Below are positions 16,075-24,054 of a DNA stretch of 64,000 nt, in pieces (within the stretch, counting starts at the first letter, position 1; each line of letters starts with the position of its first letter). The stretch lies in NCBI RefSeq assembly GCF_003626535.1, contig NZ_RBAL01000019.1:1-64000 (forward strand), written 5' to 3'. Below the pieces are notes generated by a model. The model did no database searches, was not told the origin of the DNA, and was given only the letters and a program-made list of their open reading frames with translations. The stretch comes from Streptomyces hoynatensis (GTDB lineage Bacteria; Actinomycetota; Actinomycetes; Streptomycetales; Streptomycetaceae). Made by a program: the position numbers and the translations under genes.

Positions 16075-17165
16075 CGACATTGCCCGACACGGCGCAGCAG
16101 GACCGCACCGCGCGCGCCGCGCTGGAACGCGCCCGCACGCTGCTCGACCCGGCGCTGCGCGCCTGGGTGCACCGGCTGCCGGGGCCGGTGGCGCGGGTGG
16201 CCTCCTACCACTTCGGCTGGACCGACGGCGCGGGGCGCCCGGCGAGCGGCACGGCGGGCAAGGCGCTGCGCCCGGCGCTGGTCATCGGCTGCGCCGAGGC
16301 CGTCGGCGGCACCGCCCAGGCGGCGCTGCCGCCCGCGGTGGCCGTCGAACTCGTGCACAATTTCTCGCTGTTGCACGACGACATCCTGGACGGCGACGCC
16401 ACCCGCAGGCACCGGCCCACCGCCTGGAAGGTGTTCGGCGCCTCCGCCGCGCTGCTGGCCGGGGACGCCCTGCTGATCCACGCCGGGCGGGTGCTGTCCG
16501 ACCAGCCGGGGCATCCGCTGTCCGTGACCGGCGTCCGCTGGCTGAGCGAGGCCACCACGCAGCTGATCGAGGGGGAGCAGAGCGACCTCGCCTTCGAGGA
16601 ACGCGCGCACGTCACGCTCGCCGAGTGCCTGGCGATGAGCGAGCGCAAGACGGCCGCGCTGCTGTCCTGTGCCTGCGCCCTCGGCGCCCTGTGGGGCGGC
16701 GGCGCCCCCGAGCAGGTCGACGCGCTGCGCCGCTTCGGCACCCACCTCGGCCTCGCCTTCCAGATCGCCGACGACCTGCTCGGCATCTGGGGGGCGCCCG
16801 AGGTGACCGGCAAGCCCGCGGGGGCGGACCTCGCCGCGAGGAAGAAGTCCCTCCCGGTGGCCGCGGCCCTCGACTCGGGCACCGCCGCGGGACGGCGGCT
16901 CGCCGAGCGCTACGCCGGGCCGCGGGCCGGGCAGGCGGCGGGCGGGCCGGACGAGCGGCTCTCCGGGGGCCCGGCGGCGCAGGCGGCCGAGGTCGCCGAG
17001 CTGACGGCGCTCGTGGAGGAGGCGGGCGGCAGGGCCTGGGCCGAGCGGGCCGCGGGCGAGCAACTCGACCTCGCCCTCGCCTGCCTGGAGGCCGCCCGCC
17101 CGGCCCGGTCGGCCGCCGCGGAACTCGCGGCGCTCGCCAGGCTCGCCGCCCGCCGCGACCACTGA
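16071..17165 (+). CDS. polyprenyl (isoprenyl) diphosphate synthase
   Basis: The 364-residue class I trans-prenyltransferase condenses isopentenyl diphosphate with allylic diphosphates. The first Asp-rich motif is LLHDDILDGDATRRHRPT (DDxxD). The second is FQIADDLLGIWG; its third position is not Asp, a form seen in actinobacterial enzymes that make C15-C20 chains. KALRP near residue 65 binds the diphosphate. The ATG at 16071 has GGAGG seven bases upstream and overlaps the stop of a small ORF. ispH follows on the same strand, which suggests a dedicated isoprenoid supply unit. Chain length cannot be read reliably. Confidence 0.9.
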   Translation: MTTLPDTAQQDRTARAALERARTLLDPALRAWVHRLPGPVARVASYHFGWTDGAGRPASGTAGKALRPALVIGCAEAVGGTAQAALPPAVAVELVHNFSLLHDDILDGDATRRHRPTAWKVFGASAALLAGDALLIHAGRVLSDQPGHPLSVTGVRWLSEATTQLIEGEQSDLAFEERAHVTLAECLAMSERKTAALLSCACALGALWGGGAPEQVDALRRFGTHLGLAFQIADDLLGIWGAPEVTGKPAGADLAARKKSLPVAAALDSGTAAGRRLAERYAGPRAGQAAGGPDERLSGGPAAQAAEVAELTALVEEAGGRAWAERAAGEQLDLALACLEAARPARSAAAELAALARLAARRDH

Positions 17166-17360
17166 CCCGGCTCCTCGCGGGCCGGCCCGCCACACCGGGG
17201 CCCGCCCGCCACACCGGGGCGCGCCCGCCCGGGCCCGTCCGCCGGGGCACGCGGCCGGGGCGGGAGCCGCGCCCGCCACGCCATGCGCACATCCACGCCG
17301 TACCCGGCGCCGGAGCGACCGGCGCCGTCTTCCGATCCGCCGAGAGGGGCTTTCCAGCCG

Positions 17361-18623
17361 ATGGGACCGAGGGCACAGACGGAGCAGCGGAAGGGGGCCG
17401 GTTCCCCGAGGCCGCAGGAGAGGCCGCCCGGGAACCGGCAAGGGGGGCCGGGAACGGCGCCGGAGGCCGTGCCGGGAACGCCGCCGCGGGACCCGGCGGG
17501 AGGGCGGCGGCCGGGGCACGACCCTCGGACGCAGGCGCCGGCGGGGGCGCAGACGGGTGGGCAGACAGGTGAGCGGACGAGGGGGAAGGTGCTCGTCGCC
17601 GCCCCCCGGGGCTTCTGCGCCGGCGTGGAGCGTGCGGTGAGCACCGTGGAGCAGGCGCTGCTCCGCCACGGCCCGCCGGTGTACGTGCGCCGCCAGATCG
17701 TGCACAACACCCACGTGGTCGGCGAACTCTCGGCCCGCGGCGCGGTGTTCGTCGAGGAGCTCGACGAGGTCCCCGAGGGGGCGCTCGTGGTCTTCTCCGC
17801 GCACGGGGTCTCCCCCGCGGTCCACGCCCAGGCCGCCGCCCGCGGCCTGCGGGTGATCGACGCGGTCTGCCCGCTGGTCACCAAGGTCCACCGGGAGGCC
17901 GAGCGGTTCGCGGCCGAGGGCTACGAGATCGCGCTGATCGGCCACGCCGGCCACGAGGAGGTGACCGGCACCGTGGGCCACGCGCCCGGCCACATCCACA
18001 TCGTGGAGTCGCCCGAGGACGCCGGGCGGCTCTCGGTGTCCGACCCCTCGCGCGTGGTGTGGCTCTCGCAGACCACGCTCGCCGTCGACGAGGTGACGCG
18101 TACCGCAGGGGCGCTGCGGGACAGGCTGCCGCTGCTCGCCGACCCGCCGGGCGACGACATCTGCTACGCCAGCCAGAACCGGCAGGACGCGGTGCGCGCG
18201 ATCGCCGCCCGGTGCGAGCTGCTGCTCGTGGTCGGCTCCGCGAACTCCTCCAACTCCGCGCGCCTGGTGGAGGTCGCGCTGCGGGCCGGGGCGCGCGCCG
18301 CCCACCTCGTCGACCACGCGGGGCAGGTCGCCGAGGAGTGGTTCGAGGGCGTGCGCGCGGTCGGCGTCACCTCGGGCGCCTCCGTGCCCGAGGTGCTCGT
18401 CACCGAGCTGGTGGCCGCCCTCGCCGCACGCGGCTACCGGGACGTCGAGGAGGTGCAGGTCGCCACGGAGACGCTGCGGTTCGCGATGCCGCGGCCGCTC
18501 GCGGCGCTCAGCCCGCGCTCCCCCGCGCCGGGCGGGCCCCCTCCGGCTGCTCCTCCTTCTGCTTCTGCGCCAGCCGCAGCAGGTGGTCCGCGAGCGACTG
18601 CCCGCCCACCGGATCGCGGCTGA
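17361..18623 (+). CDS. ispH: 4-hydroxy-3-methylbut-2-enyl diphosphate reductase, with long tails
   Basis: This Fe-S enzyme makes IPP and DMAPP in the last step of the MEP pathway. The three cluster Cys are in GFCAGVERA, AVCPLVTKVH and DDICYASQNRQ. The catalytic Glu is in GHAGHEEVTGT, and SQTT, NSSNS and SGASVPE complete the site. The core begins at KVLVAAPRG (17586). Before it lies a Pro/Gly/Gln-rich extension; in-frame starts are ATG 17283, ATG 17361 (GAGAGGGG eleven bases upstream), GTG 17469 and GTG 17589, and the true start is uncertain. The C-terminus reads about 116 bases into argR on the opposite strand, adding an Ala/Pro-rich tail. The primary ispH may lie elsewhere, so this may be a second copy. 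Confidence 0.88.
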   Translation: MGPRAQTEQRKGAGSPRPQERPPGNRQGGPGTAPEAVPGTPPRDPAGGRRPGHDPRTQAPAGAQTGGQTGERTRGKVLVAAPRGFCAGVERAVSTVEQALLRHGPPVYVRRQIVHNTHVVGELSARGAVFVEELDEVPEGALVVFSAHGVSPAVHAQAAARGLRVIDAVCPLVTKVHREAERFAAEGYEIALIGHAGHEEVTGTVGHAPGHIHIVESPEDAGRLSVSDPSRVVWLSQTTLAVDEVTRTAGALRDRLPLLADPPGDDICYASQNRQDAVRAIAARCELLLVVGSANSSNSARLVEVALRAGARAAHLVDHAGQVAEEWFEGVRAVGVTSGASVPEVLVTELVAALAARGYRDVEEVQVATETLRFAMPRPLAALSPRSPAPGGPPPAAPPSASAPAAAGGPRATARPPDRG

Positions 18624-19107
18624 TCAGCAGCAGCGTGTCGTCGCCCGCGATGGTGCCGAGGATGTCGTGCACCTCGGCCTGGTCGATCGCGGAGGCGAGG
18701 AACTGGGCGGCGCCGGGCGGGGTGCGCAGCACGACCAGGTTGGCCGAGGCCTCCGCCGAGATCAGCAGCTCGCCGGCGAGCCTGGCCATCCGCTCCTCCT
18801 TGGCCGACTCCCCCAGCGGGGCGCGGGGGGTGCGGAACCCGCCCTCGCTCGGCACGGCGTAGATCAGCTCGCCCGCCGCGTTGCGGATCTTCACCGCGCC
18901 CAGCTCGTCGAGATCGCGGCTGAGCGTCGCCTGCGTGACGCTCAGCCCGTCGTCCGCCAGCAGCTTGGCCAGCTGGCTCTGGGAGCGCACCGGCTGCCGG
19001 TTGAGCAACTCCACGATCCTGCGGTGCCTCGCGGTGCGGGTCTGCGGCACCGCGGGACCGCCGGCGGGTCTCGCGGATCCCCCCGCCGGCCGGCGCTCGT
19101 CGCTCAT
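18508..19107 (-). CDS. argR: arginine repressor
   Basis: The 199-residue protein has an ArgR winged-helix domain (RHRRIVELLNRQPVRSQSQLAKLLADDG, then VTQATLSRDLDELGAVK). The C-terminal oligomerisation and arginine-binding domain includes GAAQFLASAIDQAEVHDILGTIAGDDT, with the GTIAGDDT arginine site. About 25 extra residues at the N-terminus and a C-terminal QKQKEEQPEGARPARGSAG tail make it longer than usual. It is the last gene of argCJBDR, 21 bases after argD, with GGAGGGGG before the ATG. Its end overlaps the end of ispH on the other strand. Confidence 0.95.
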   Translation of the reverse strand: MSDERRPAGGSARPAGGPAVPQTRTARHRRIVELLNRQPVRSQSQLAKLLADDGLSVTQATLSRDLDELGAVKIRNAAGELIYAVPSEGGFRTPRAPLGESAKEERMARLAGELLISAEASANLVVLRTPPGAAQFLASAIDQAEVHDILGTIAGDDTLLLISRDPVGGQSLADHLLRLAQKQKEEQPEGARPARGSAG

Positions 19108-19128
19108 GTCCCCCTCCGGGTCATCGGG

Positions 19129-20316
19129 TCACGGCGCGGAGGAATCCGCGTCGTCGAGCACGGCGGGCAGCACCCTGAGGAACGCCTCCACCTCGGCCTC
19201 GCCGATGATCAGCGGCGGAGCGAGCCGCACCACGTCGGGCACGGCGGCGTTCACCAGGAGACCCGCGTCCTGGGCCGCCCGTTGCACCTGGGGCGCGAGC
19301 GGCTCGGTGAGCACGATACCGAGCAGCAGGCCCGCGCCCCTGACACCCTCCACGAGGGGGTGTCCCAGGTTCCAGATGCCGTCGCGCAGCCGTTCGCCGG
19401 TCTCCTTGACCCGCTGGAGCAGACCCTCGGACTCGATGGTGTCGAGCACGGCGAGCGCCGCGGCGCAGGAGACCGGGTTGCCGCCGAAGGTGGAGCCGTG
19501 CCCACCGGGGGCGAGCAGGTCGGCGGCCTCCCCGAAGGCGAGGGTGGCGCCGATGGGCAGCCCGGCCGCCAGGCCCTTGGCGAGGGTGACGACGTCGGGT
19601 TCGACGCCCTGGGCCTGGCAGGCGAACCAGTGGCCGGTCCTGCCGATGCCGGTCTGCACCTCGTCGAGGACCAGGAGGGTGCCGGTGGCCCGGGTGATCT
19701 CGCGGGCGGCGGCGAGGTAGCCCTCGGGCGGCACGACGACGCCGTTCTCGCCCTGGATGGGTTCGAGGATCACCAGCGCGGTGTCCGTGGTGACGGCGGC
19801 CCGCAGCGCCTCGGCGTCGCCGTAGGGCACGTGGGTCACCTCGCCCGGCAGGGGCTGGAACCCCCGCTGCTTGGCGGGCTGCCCGGTGAGGGCGAGGGCG
19901 CCCATGGTGCGGCCGTGGAAGCCGCCCTGGGTGGCCACCATGTGGCGGCGCCCGGTGAGCCGGCCGATCTTGAACGCCGCCTCGACGGATTCCGCCCCGG
20001 AGTTGGAGAAGTAGACCCGGCCCTGGCGCCCGTCAAGGGACAGCAGCCGCTCGGCGAGGGTCACGGGGGGCTCGGCCACGAAGAGGTTGGAGACGTGGCC
20101 CAGGCGGGCGATCTGCTCGGAGACCGCCCGGACCACGGCGGGATGGCCGGTGCCCAGGGAGTTGACGGCGATGCCGCCGAGGAAGTCGAGGTACTCCTTG
20201 CCGTCGGCGTCCCACAGCCTGGCGCCCGCCCCGCGGACGACGGGCAGGCGCGGGGTGCCGTAGTTGTTCATCAGCGCGCCCTGCCAGCGCGCGGTCAGTG
20301 CCTCGTTGCCCGTCAC
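19129..20316 (-). CDS. argD: acetylornithine transaminase
   Basis: The 395-residue PLP enzyme converts N-acetylglutamate semialdehyde to N-acetylornithine with glutamate. Family landmarks are YLDFLGGIAVNSLGTGHP, SNSGAESVEAAFKIGR, GGFHGRTMGALALTG, LVLDEVQTGIGRTG (the Asp that holds the PLP pyridine) and VVTLAKGLAAGLPIGA (the Schiff-base Lys). The GTG start at 20316 overlaps the argB stop codon (GTGA). Confidence 0.96.
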   Translation of the reverse strand: MTGNEALTARWQGALMNNYGTPRLPVVRGAGARLWDADGKEYLDFLGGIAVNSLGTGHPAVVRAVSEQIARLGHVSNLFVAEPPVTLAERLLSLDGRQGRVYFSNSGAESVEAAFKIGRLTGRRHMVATQGGFHGRTMGALALTGQPAKQRGFQPLPGEVTHVPYGDAEALRAAVTTDTALVILEPIQGENGVVVPPEGYLAAAREITRATGTLLVLDEVQTGIGRTGHWFACQAQGVEPDVVTLAKGLAAGLPIGATLAFGEAADLLAPGGHGSTFGGNPVSCAAALAVLDTIESEGLLQRVKETGERLRDGIWNLGHPLVEGVRGAGLLLGIVLTEPLAPQVQRAAQDAGLLVNAAVPDVVRLAPPLIIGEAEVEAFLRVLPAVLDDADSSAP

Positions 20317-21395
20317 GGCTGTCCCTTTCCGCTTGCGCTTCCCGTTGCGTTTCCCGTTGCGCTTCCCGTGGTGCCCGCCGCTGCGTTTCCCGGCGCCTGC
20401 CCCGGCACCTCGCCCGCTGCCTGCCCGGGCGCGCCGTTCGGCCGGTCTCCCGCTGCCCCGTTGGCCGCGGTGGGGTGCCCGGCCGCCGCGGGCGGCGGCT
20501 CCGCGGGGTCGGGGACGACCATGGTGCCGACGCCCTCGTCGGTGAAGATCTCCAGCAGGATCGAGTGCTGGACGCGGCCGTCGATGACCCGGGCGGTGCG
20601 CACCCCGCTGCGCACGGCGTGCAGGCAGCCCTCCATCTTGGGCACCATGCCGCTGGCCAGGTCGGGCAGCAGCTTCTCCAGCTCGCTGACGGTCAGGCGG
20701 CTGATCACCTCGTCGCTGGCCGGCCAGTCGGCGTACAGGCCCTCGACGTCGGTGAGCACCATCAGCGTCTCGGCGCGGAGCGCGGCGGCCAGGGCGGCGG
20801 CCGCGGTGTCGGCGTTGACGTTGTAGACGTGGTCGTCGTCGGTGCTGCGGGCGATGGAGGAGACCACGGGGATGCGGCCGTCGTCCAGCAGCGCCTCGAT
20901 GGCCCCGGTGTCGACGGCGGTGATCTCGCCGACCCGGCCGAGGTCGACCCGCTCCCCCTCGACGTCGGCGAAGCGCTTGGTCGCCGTCATCAGGTGCGCG
21001 TCCTCGCCGGTCATGCCGACGGCCAGCGGGCCGTGCCGGTTGAGCAGCCCGACGAGTTCGCGCTGCACCTGACCGGCGAGCACCATGCGGACCACGTCCA
21101 TGGTCTCCGGGGTGGTGACGCGCAGTCCGGCCTTGAACTCCGAGGTGAGGCCGAGCCGTTCGAGCTGGGCGTTGATCTGGGGGCCGCCGCCGTGGACCAC
21201 GACGGGGCGCAGTCCCGCGTGGCGCAGGAAGACGATGTCCTGGGCGAAGGCGGCCTTGAGCGAGTCGTCGACCATGGCGTTGCCGCCGAACTTGACCACG
21301 ACGGTCTTGCCGTGGTGGCGGGTGAGCCAGGGCAGCGCCTCGATGAGGATGCGGGCCTTGGGCAGCGCGGTGTGCTTGCGCGCGGGTGCGGTCAT
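20313..21395 (-). CDS. argB: acetylglutamate kinase with low-complexity C-terminal tail
   Basis: The enzyme phosphorylates N-acetylglutamate, the usual arginine-controlled step. The core has VVVKFGGNAM (phosphate-binding Lys-Gly-Gly), VVHGGGPQI, and NVNADTAAAALAAAL near the ATP site. Its SGMVPKMEGCLHAVRSGV segment is typical of this family. The family norm is about 300 residues; here the protein is 360. The extra C-terminal part is Ala/Gly/Pro/Thr-rich, ends TGNATGSASGKGQP, and is partly encoded by 12-bp repeats. ATG 21395 overlaps the argJ stop (ATGA). Confidence 0.95.
   Translation of the reverse strand: MTAPARKHTALPKARILIEALPWLTRHHGKTVVVKFGGNAMVDDSLKAAFAQDIVFLRHAGLRPVVVHGGGPQINAQLERLGLTSEFKAGLRVTTPETMDVVRMVLAGQVQRELVGLLNRHGPLAVGMTGEDAHLMTATKRFADVEGERVDLGRVGEITAVDTGAIEALLDDGRIPVVSSIARSTDDDHVYNVNADTAAAALAAALRAETLMVLTDVEGLYADWPASDEVISRLTVSELEKLLPDLASGMVPKMEGCLHAVRSGVRTARVIDGRVQHSILLEIFTDEGVGTMVVPDPAEPPPAAAGHPTAANGAAGDRPNGAPGQAAGEVPGQAPGNAAAGTTGSATGNATGSASGKGQP
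20337..20372. repeat. three 12-bp repeats in the argB 3' end
   Basis: Near-identical units GCTTCCCGTTGC, GTTTCCCGTTGC and GCTTCCCGTGGT (20337-20372) encode the Gly/Thr/Ala-rich end of ArgB. The flanks carry decayed copies. Confidence 0.75.
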
Positions 21396-22543
21396 GAGGA
21401 GTAGGCGCTGTTCTCGTGTACGTAGTCGGCGGTGAGGTCGTTGGTCCAGATGACGGCGGACTCGCCGCCCGCGGCCAGGTCGGCGGTGATGGTGACCTCG
21501 CGGAAGCGCATGTCCACCCGGTCGCGGTCCTCGCCGAACGAGCCGTTCTTGCACACCCACACGCCGTTGATGGCGACGTTCAGCCGGTCGGGCTCGAAGG
21601 CGGCCGAGGTGGTGCCGATGGCGGCGAGCACCCGGCCCCAGTTGGGGTCCTCGCCGTGCACGGCGCACTTCAGGAGGTTGTTGCGGGCGATGGAGCGGCC
21701 GACCTCCAGGGCGTCCGCCTCGCTCGCCGCGTTGACGACCTCGACGCGGATGTCCTTGGAGGCGCCCTCCGCGTCGCGGATCAGCTGCCCGGCCAGGTCG
21801 GCGCAGACGGTGTGCAGGGCCCCGGCGAACTCGGCGGCGTCCGGGGTGACGCCCGAGGCGCCCGAGGCGAGCAGCAGCACGGTGTCGTTGGTGGACATGC
21901 AGCCGTCGGAGTCGATCCGGTCGAACGTGGCGGCGGTGGCGGTGCGCAGGGCCGCGTCCAGCGCGGGCGCGTCGAGGTCGGCGTCCGTGGTGAGGACCAC
22001 GAGCATGGTGGCCAGGCCGGGGGCCAGCATGCCGGCGCCCTTGGCCATGCCGCCCACGGTCCAGCCGGACCCCTCGGCGACCGCGGTCTTGTGCACGGTG
22101 TCGGTCGTCTTGATGGCGATGGCCGCCTTCTCGCCGCCGTGCGCGGACAGCGCGCCCGCGGCGGCGTCGACGCCGGGCAGCAGCCTGTCCATCGGGAGCC
22201 TGGTGCCGATGAGGCCCGTGGAGGCGACGGCGACCTCGCCCGCGCTGTGGCCGAGGACCCGGGCGGCGTGCTCGGCGGTGGCGTGGGTGTCCTGGAAGCC
22301 GAGCGGGCCGGTGCAGGCGTTGGCGCCCCCGGAGTTGAGGACGACCGCGGTGACCCGGCCGCCGCGCAGGACCTGCTCCGACCAGAGCACGGGGGCCGCC
22401 TTGACGCGGTTGGAGGTGAAGACCCCGGCCGCGGCGAAGCGCGGGCCCTCGTTGACCACGAGGGCCAGGTCCGGATCGCCGTTCTCCTTGATCCCGGCGG
22501 CGACGCCGGCCGCCGTGAATCCCCTTGCCGCGGTGACGCTCAC
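21392..22543 (-). CDS. argJ: bifunctional glutamate N-acetyltransferase / ornithine acetyltransferase
   Basis: The 383-residue proenzyme cleaves itself before the Thr in GMLAPGLATMLVV, which becomes the nucleophile; the preceding GGMAKGAGM is the usual lead-in. ASTGLIGTRLP forms the oxyanion region. It recycles the acetyl group from acetylornithine to glutamate. The GTG start at 22543 has a GAGGGG site, and the stop overlaps argB. Confidence 0.95.
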   Translation of the reverse strand: MSVTAARGFTAAGVAAGIKENGDPDLALVVNEGPRFAAAGVFTSNRVKAAPVLWSEQVLRGGRVTAVVLNSGGANACTGPLGFQDTHATAEHAARVLGHSAGEVAVASTGLIGTRLPMDRLLPGVDAAAGALSAHGGEKAAIAIKTTDTVHKTAVAEGSGWTVGGMAKGAGMLAPGLATMLVVLTTDADLDAPALDAALRTATAATFDRIDSDGCMSTNDTVLLLASGASGVTPDAAEFAGALHTVCADLAGQLIRDAEGASKDIRVEVVNAASEADALEVGRSIARNNLLKCAVHGEDPNWGRVLAAIGTTSAAFEPDRLNVAINGVWVCKNGSFGEDRDRVDMRFREVTITADLAAGGESAVIWTNDLTADYVHENSAYSS

Positions 22544-22622
22544 TGCTCAACCCCTCTGTCTGTGGTGGCCGGCGCGCGGGGCGCGGGCCGCTCGGTGCGT
22601 GCCGGAGTCCCGTGCGGGAGGG

Positions 22623-23645
22623 TCACGGGGCGACCCCGGTGGTGGGCAGGCCCAGCTCCTCGGGGAGTCCCCGGGCGATGTTCATGCTCTGCACGGCGCC
22701 GCCCGCCGTGCCCTTGGTCAGGTTGTCGATGGCGCTGATCGCGATGACCCGTCCCGCCGTCTCGTCCAGGGCGACCTGGAGCAGCACGGCGTTGGAGCCG
22801 AGGACGGCTCCCGTGGTGGGCCACTGGCCCTCGGGCAGCAGCCGCAGGAACGGCTCCCCCGCCGTCGCCTTCGCGTACGCCTCCCGCAGGGCGGCCGCGG
22901 TGACCGACGGTTTCGCCTTGGCCGAGCAGGTGGCGAGGATGCCGCGGGGCATCGGCGCGAGGGTGGGGGTGAAGGACACCGTGACCCGCTCCCCGGCCAC
23001 CGCGGAGAGGTTCTGCGCCATCTCGGGGGTGTGCCGGTGCACGCCGCCCACGCCGTAGGGGCTCATCGCGCCCATGACCTCGCTGCCGAGCAGGTGCGGC
23101 TTGGGCGAGCGGCCCGCGCCCGAGGTGCCGGAGGCGGCCACGACCACGGCCTCCGGCTCCACCAGCCCGGCGGCGTAGGCCGGGAAGAGGGCCAGGCTGA
23201 CGGCCGTGGGGTAGCAGCCGGGGACGGCGACGCGCCGGGCGCCGCGCAGCGCGTCCCTGGCGCCGGGCAGCTCGGGCAGCCCGTAGGGCCAGGTGCCGGC
23301 GTGCGGTCCGCCGTAGTAGCGCTCCCAGTCCGCGGGGTCGGCCAGCCGGAAGTCGGCGCCGCAGTCCACGACCAGGACGCCGTCGCCGAGTTGCTCGGCG
23401 ACGGCGGCGGACTGGCCGTGTGGCAGGGCCAGGAAGACGACGTCGTGTCCGGCGAGCGTCTCGGCCGAGGTGGGCTCCAGCGTCCGGTCGGCCAGCGGGA
23501 CCAGCTGCGGCTGGAGCGCGCCGAGCCGCTCGCCCGCGTGCGCGTTGCCGGTGAGCGCGCCGATCTCGACCTCGGGGTGCCCCATCAGCAGCCGCAGGAT
23601 CTCTCCCCCGGCGTATCCGCTCGCTCCCGCCACCGCAGCCCGCAC
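22623..23645 (-). CDS. argC: N-acetyl-gamma-glutamyl-phosphate reductase
   Basis: The 340-residue NADPH-dependent reductase acts on N-acetylglutamyl phosphate. It has an N-terminal Rossmann motif, AVAGASGYAGGE, the catalytic Cys in VAVPGCYPTA, and the active-site GVGGVHRHTPEM segment. The GTG at 23645 is preferred because AGGAG lies six bases upstream; a longer frame exists but lacks a site. It is the first gene of argCJBDR, with a strong promoter directly upstream. Confidence 0.95.
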   Translation of the reverse strand: MRAAVAGASGYAGGEILRLLMGHPEVEIGALTGNAHAGERLGALQPQLVPLADRTLEPTSAETLAGHDVVFLALPHGQSAAVAEQLGDGVLVVDCGADFRLADPADWERYYGGPHAGTWPYGLPELPGARDALRGARRVAVPGCYPTAVSLALFPAYAAGLVEPEAVVVAASGTSGAGRSPKPHLLGSEVMGAMSPYGVGGVHRHTPEMAQNLSAVAGERVTVSFTPTLAPMPRGILATCSAKAKPSVTAAALREAYAKATAGEPFLRLLPEGQWPTTGAVLGSNAVLLQVALDETAGRVIAISAIDNLTKGTAGGAVQSMNIARGLPEELGLPTTGVAP

Positions 23646-24054
23646 GGCCCTCTCCTCACTCCGGCCCATCCCCGACCCGATGGCATGACTATACGTAGCT
23701 CAGCAGCTTTATGCAATGGCGCCTCCGGGGCCCGGCGCCCGGGCCGCCTGCCGATTCCGTGGCCTGCCACCGAAAGTCGCGGGGCCACCTGTCGGCCTTT
23801 GTCACAAGGGCGTCGGCCGTACCGGCGATGCGGCGGATTTCGGCATCGCACCGCGGGACGGGGGTGACCTCTGCCCACGGGTGCTCCCACGACCGGACGG
23901 CCGCCGGGTACCTGCCGCCCTGGGCGTCGGCGCACTCGGTGCACCCCTCGCCGACCCCCGGCCCGGGGATCCGGTGGGTGCCCCTGGCCGTGACGGGCGG
24001 CGCGACGCTACGTTGATGCCGGGCCGTGATGCCGGGGGCGGAAGGGGGGCCGGG
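23646..24054. other. 409-bp intergenic region between argC and the kinase-Hsp70 gene
   Basis: The argC-proximal 75 bases hold its promoter and ARG-box-like sequence. The remaining 330 bases have no recognised gene or clear repeat. The likely kinase ribosome site (GAAGGGGGG) is at 24041-24049, and a weak TACGTT -10-like element is at 24010. The part from about 23760 to 23990 does not show the third-position bias of a coding region. Confidence 0.5.
23688..23716 (-). promoter_or_regulatory. argC promoter with candidate ARG boxes
   Basis: On the minus strand, TTGCAT (23711-23716) and TATAGT (23688-23693) are 17 bases apart. Both hexamers lie in A+T-rich ArgR-like sequence (ATTGCATA at the -35, TATAGTCATGCC at the -10), so ArgR would block polymerase directly. 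Operator assignment is inferred. Confidence 0.65.
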
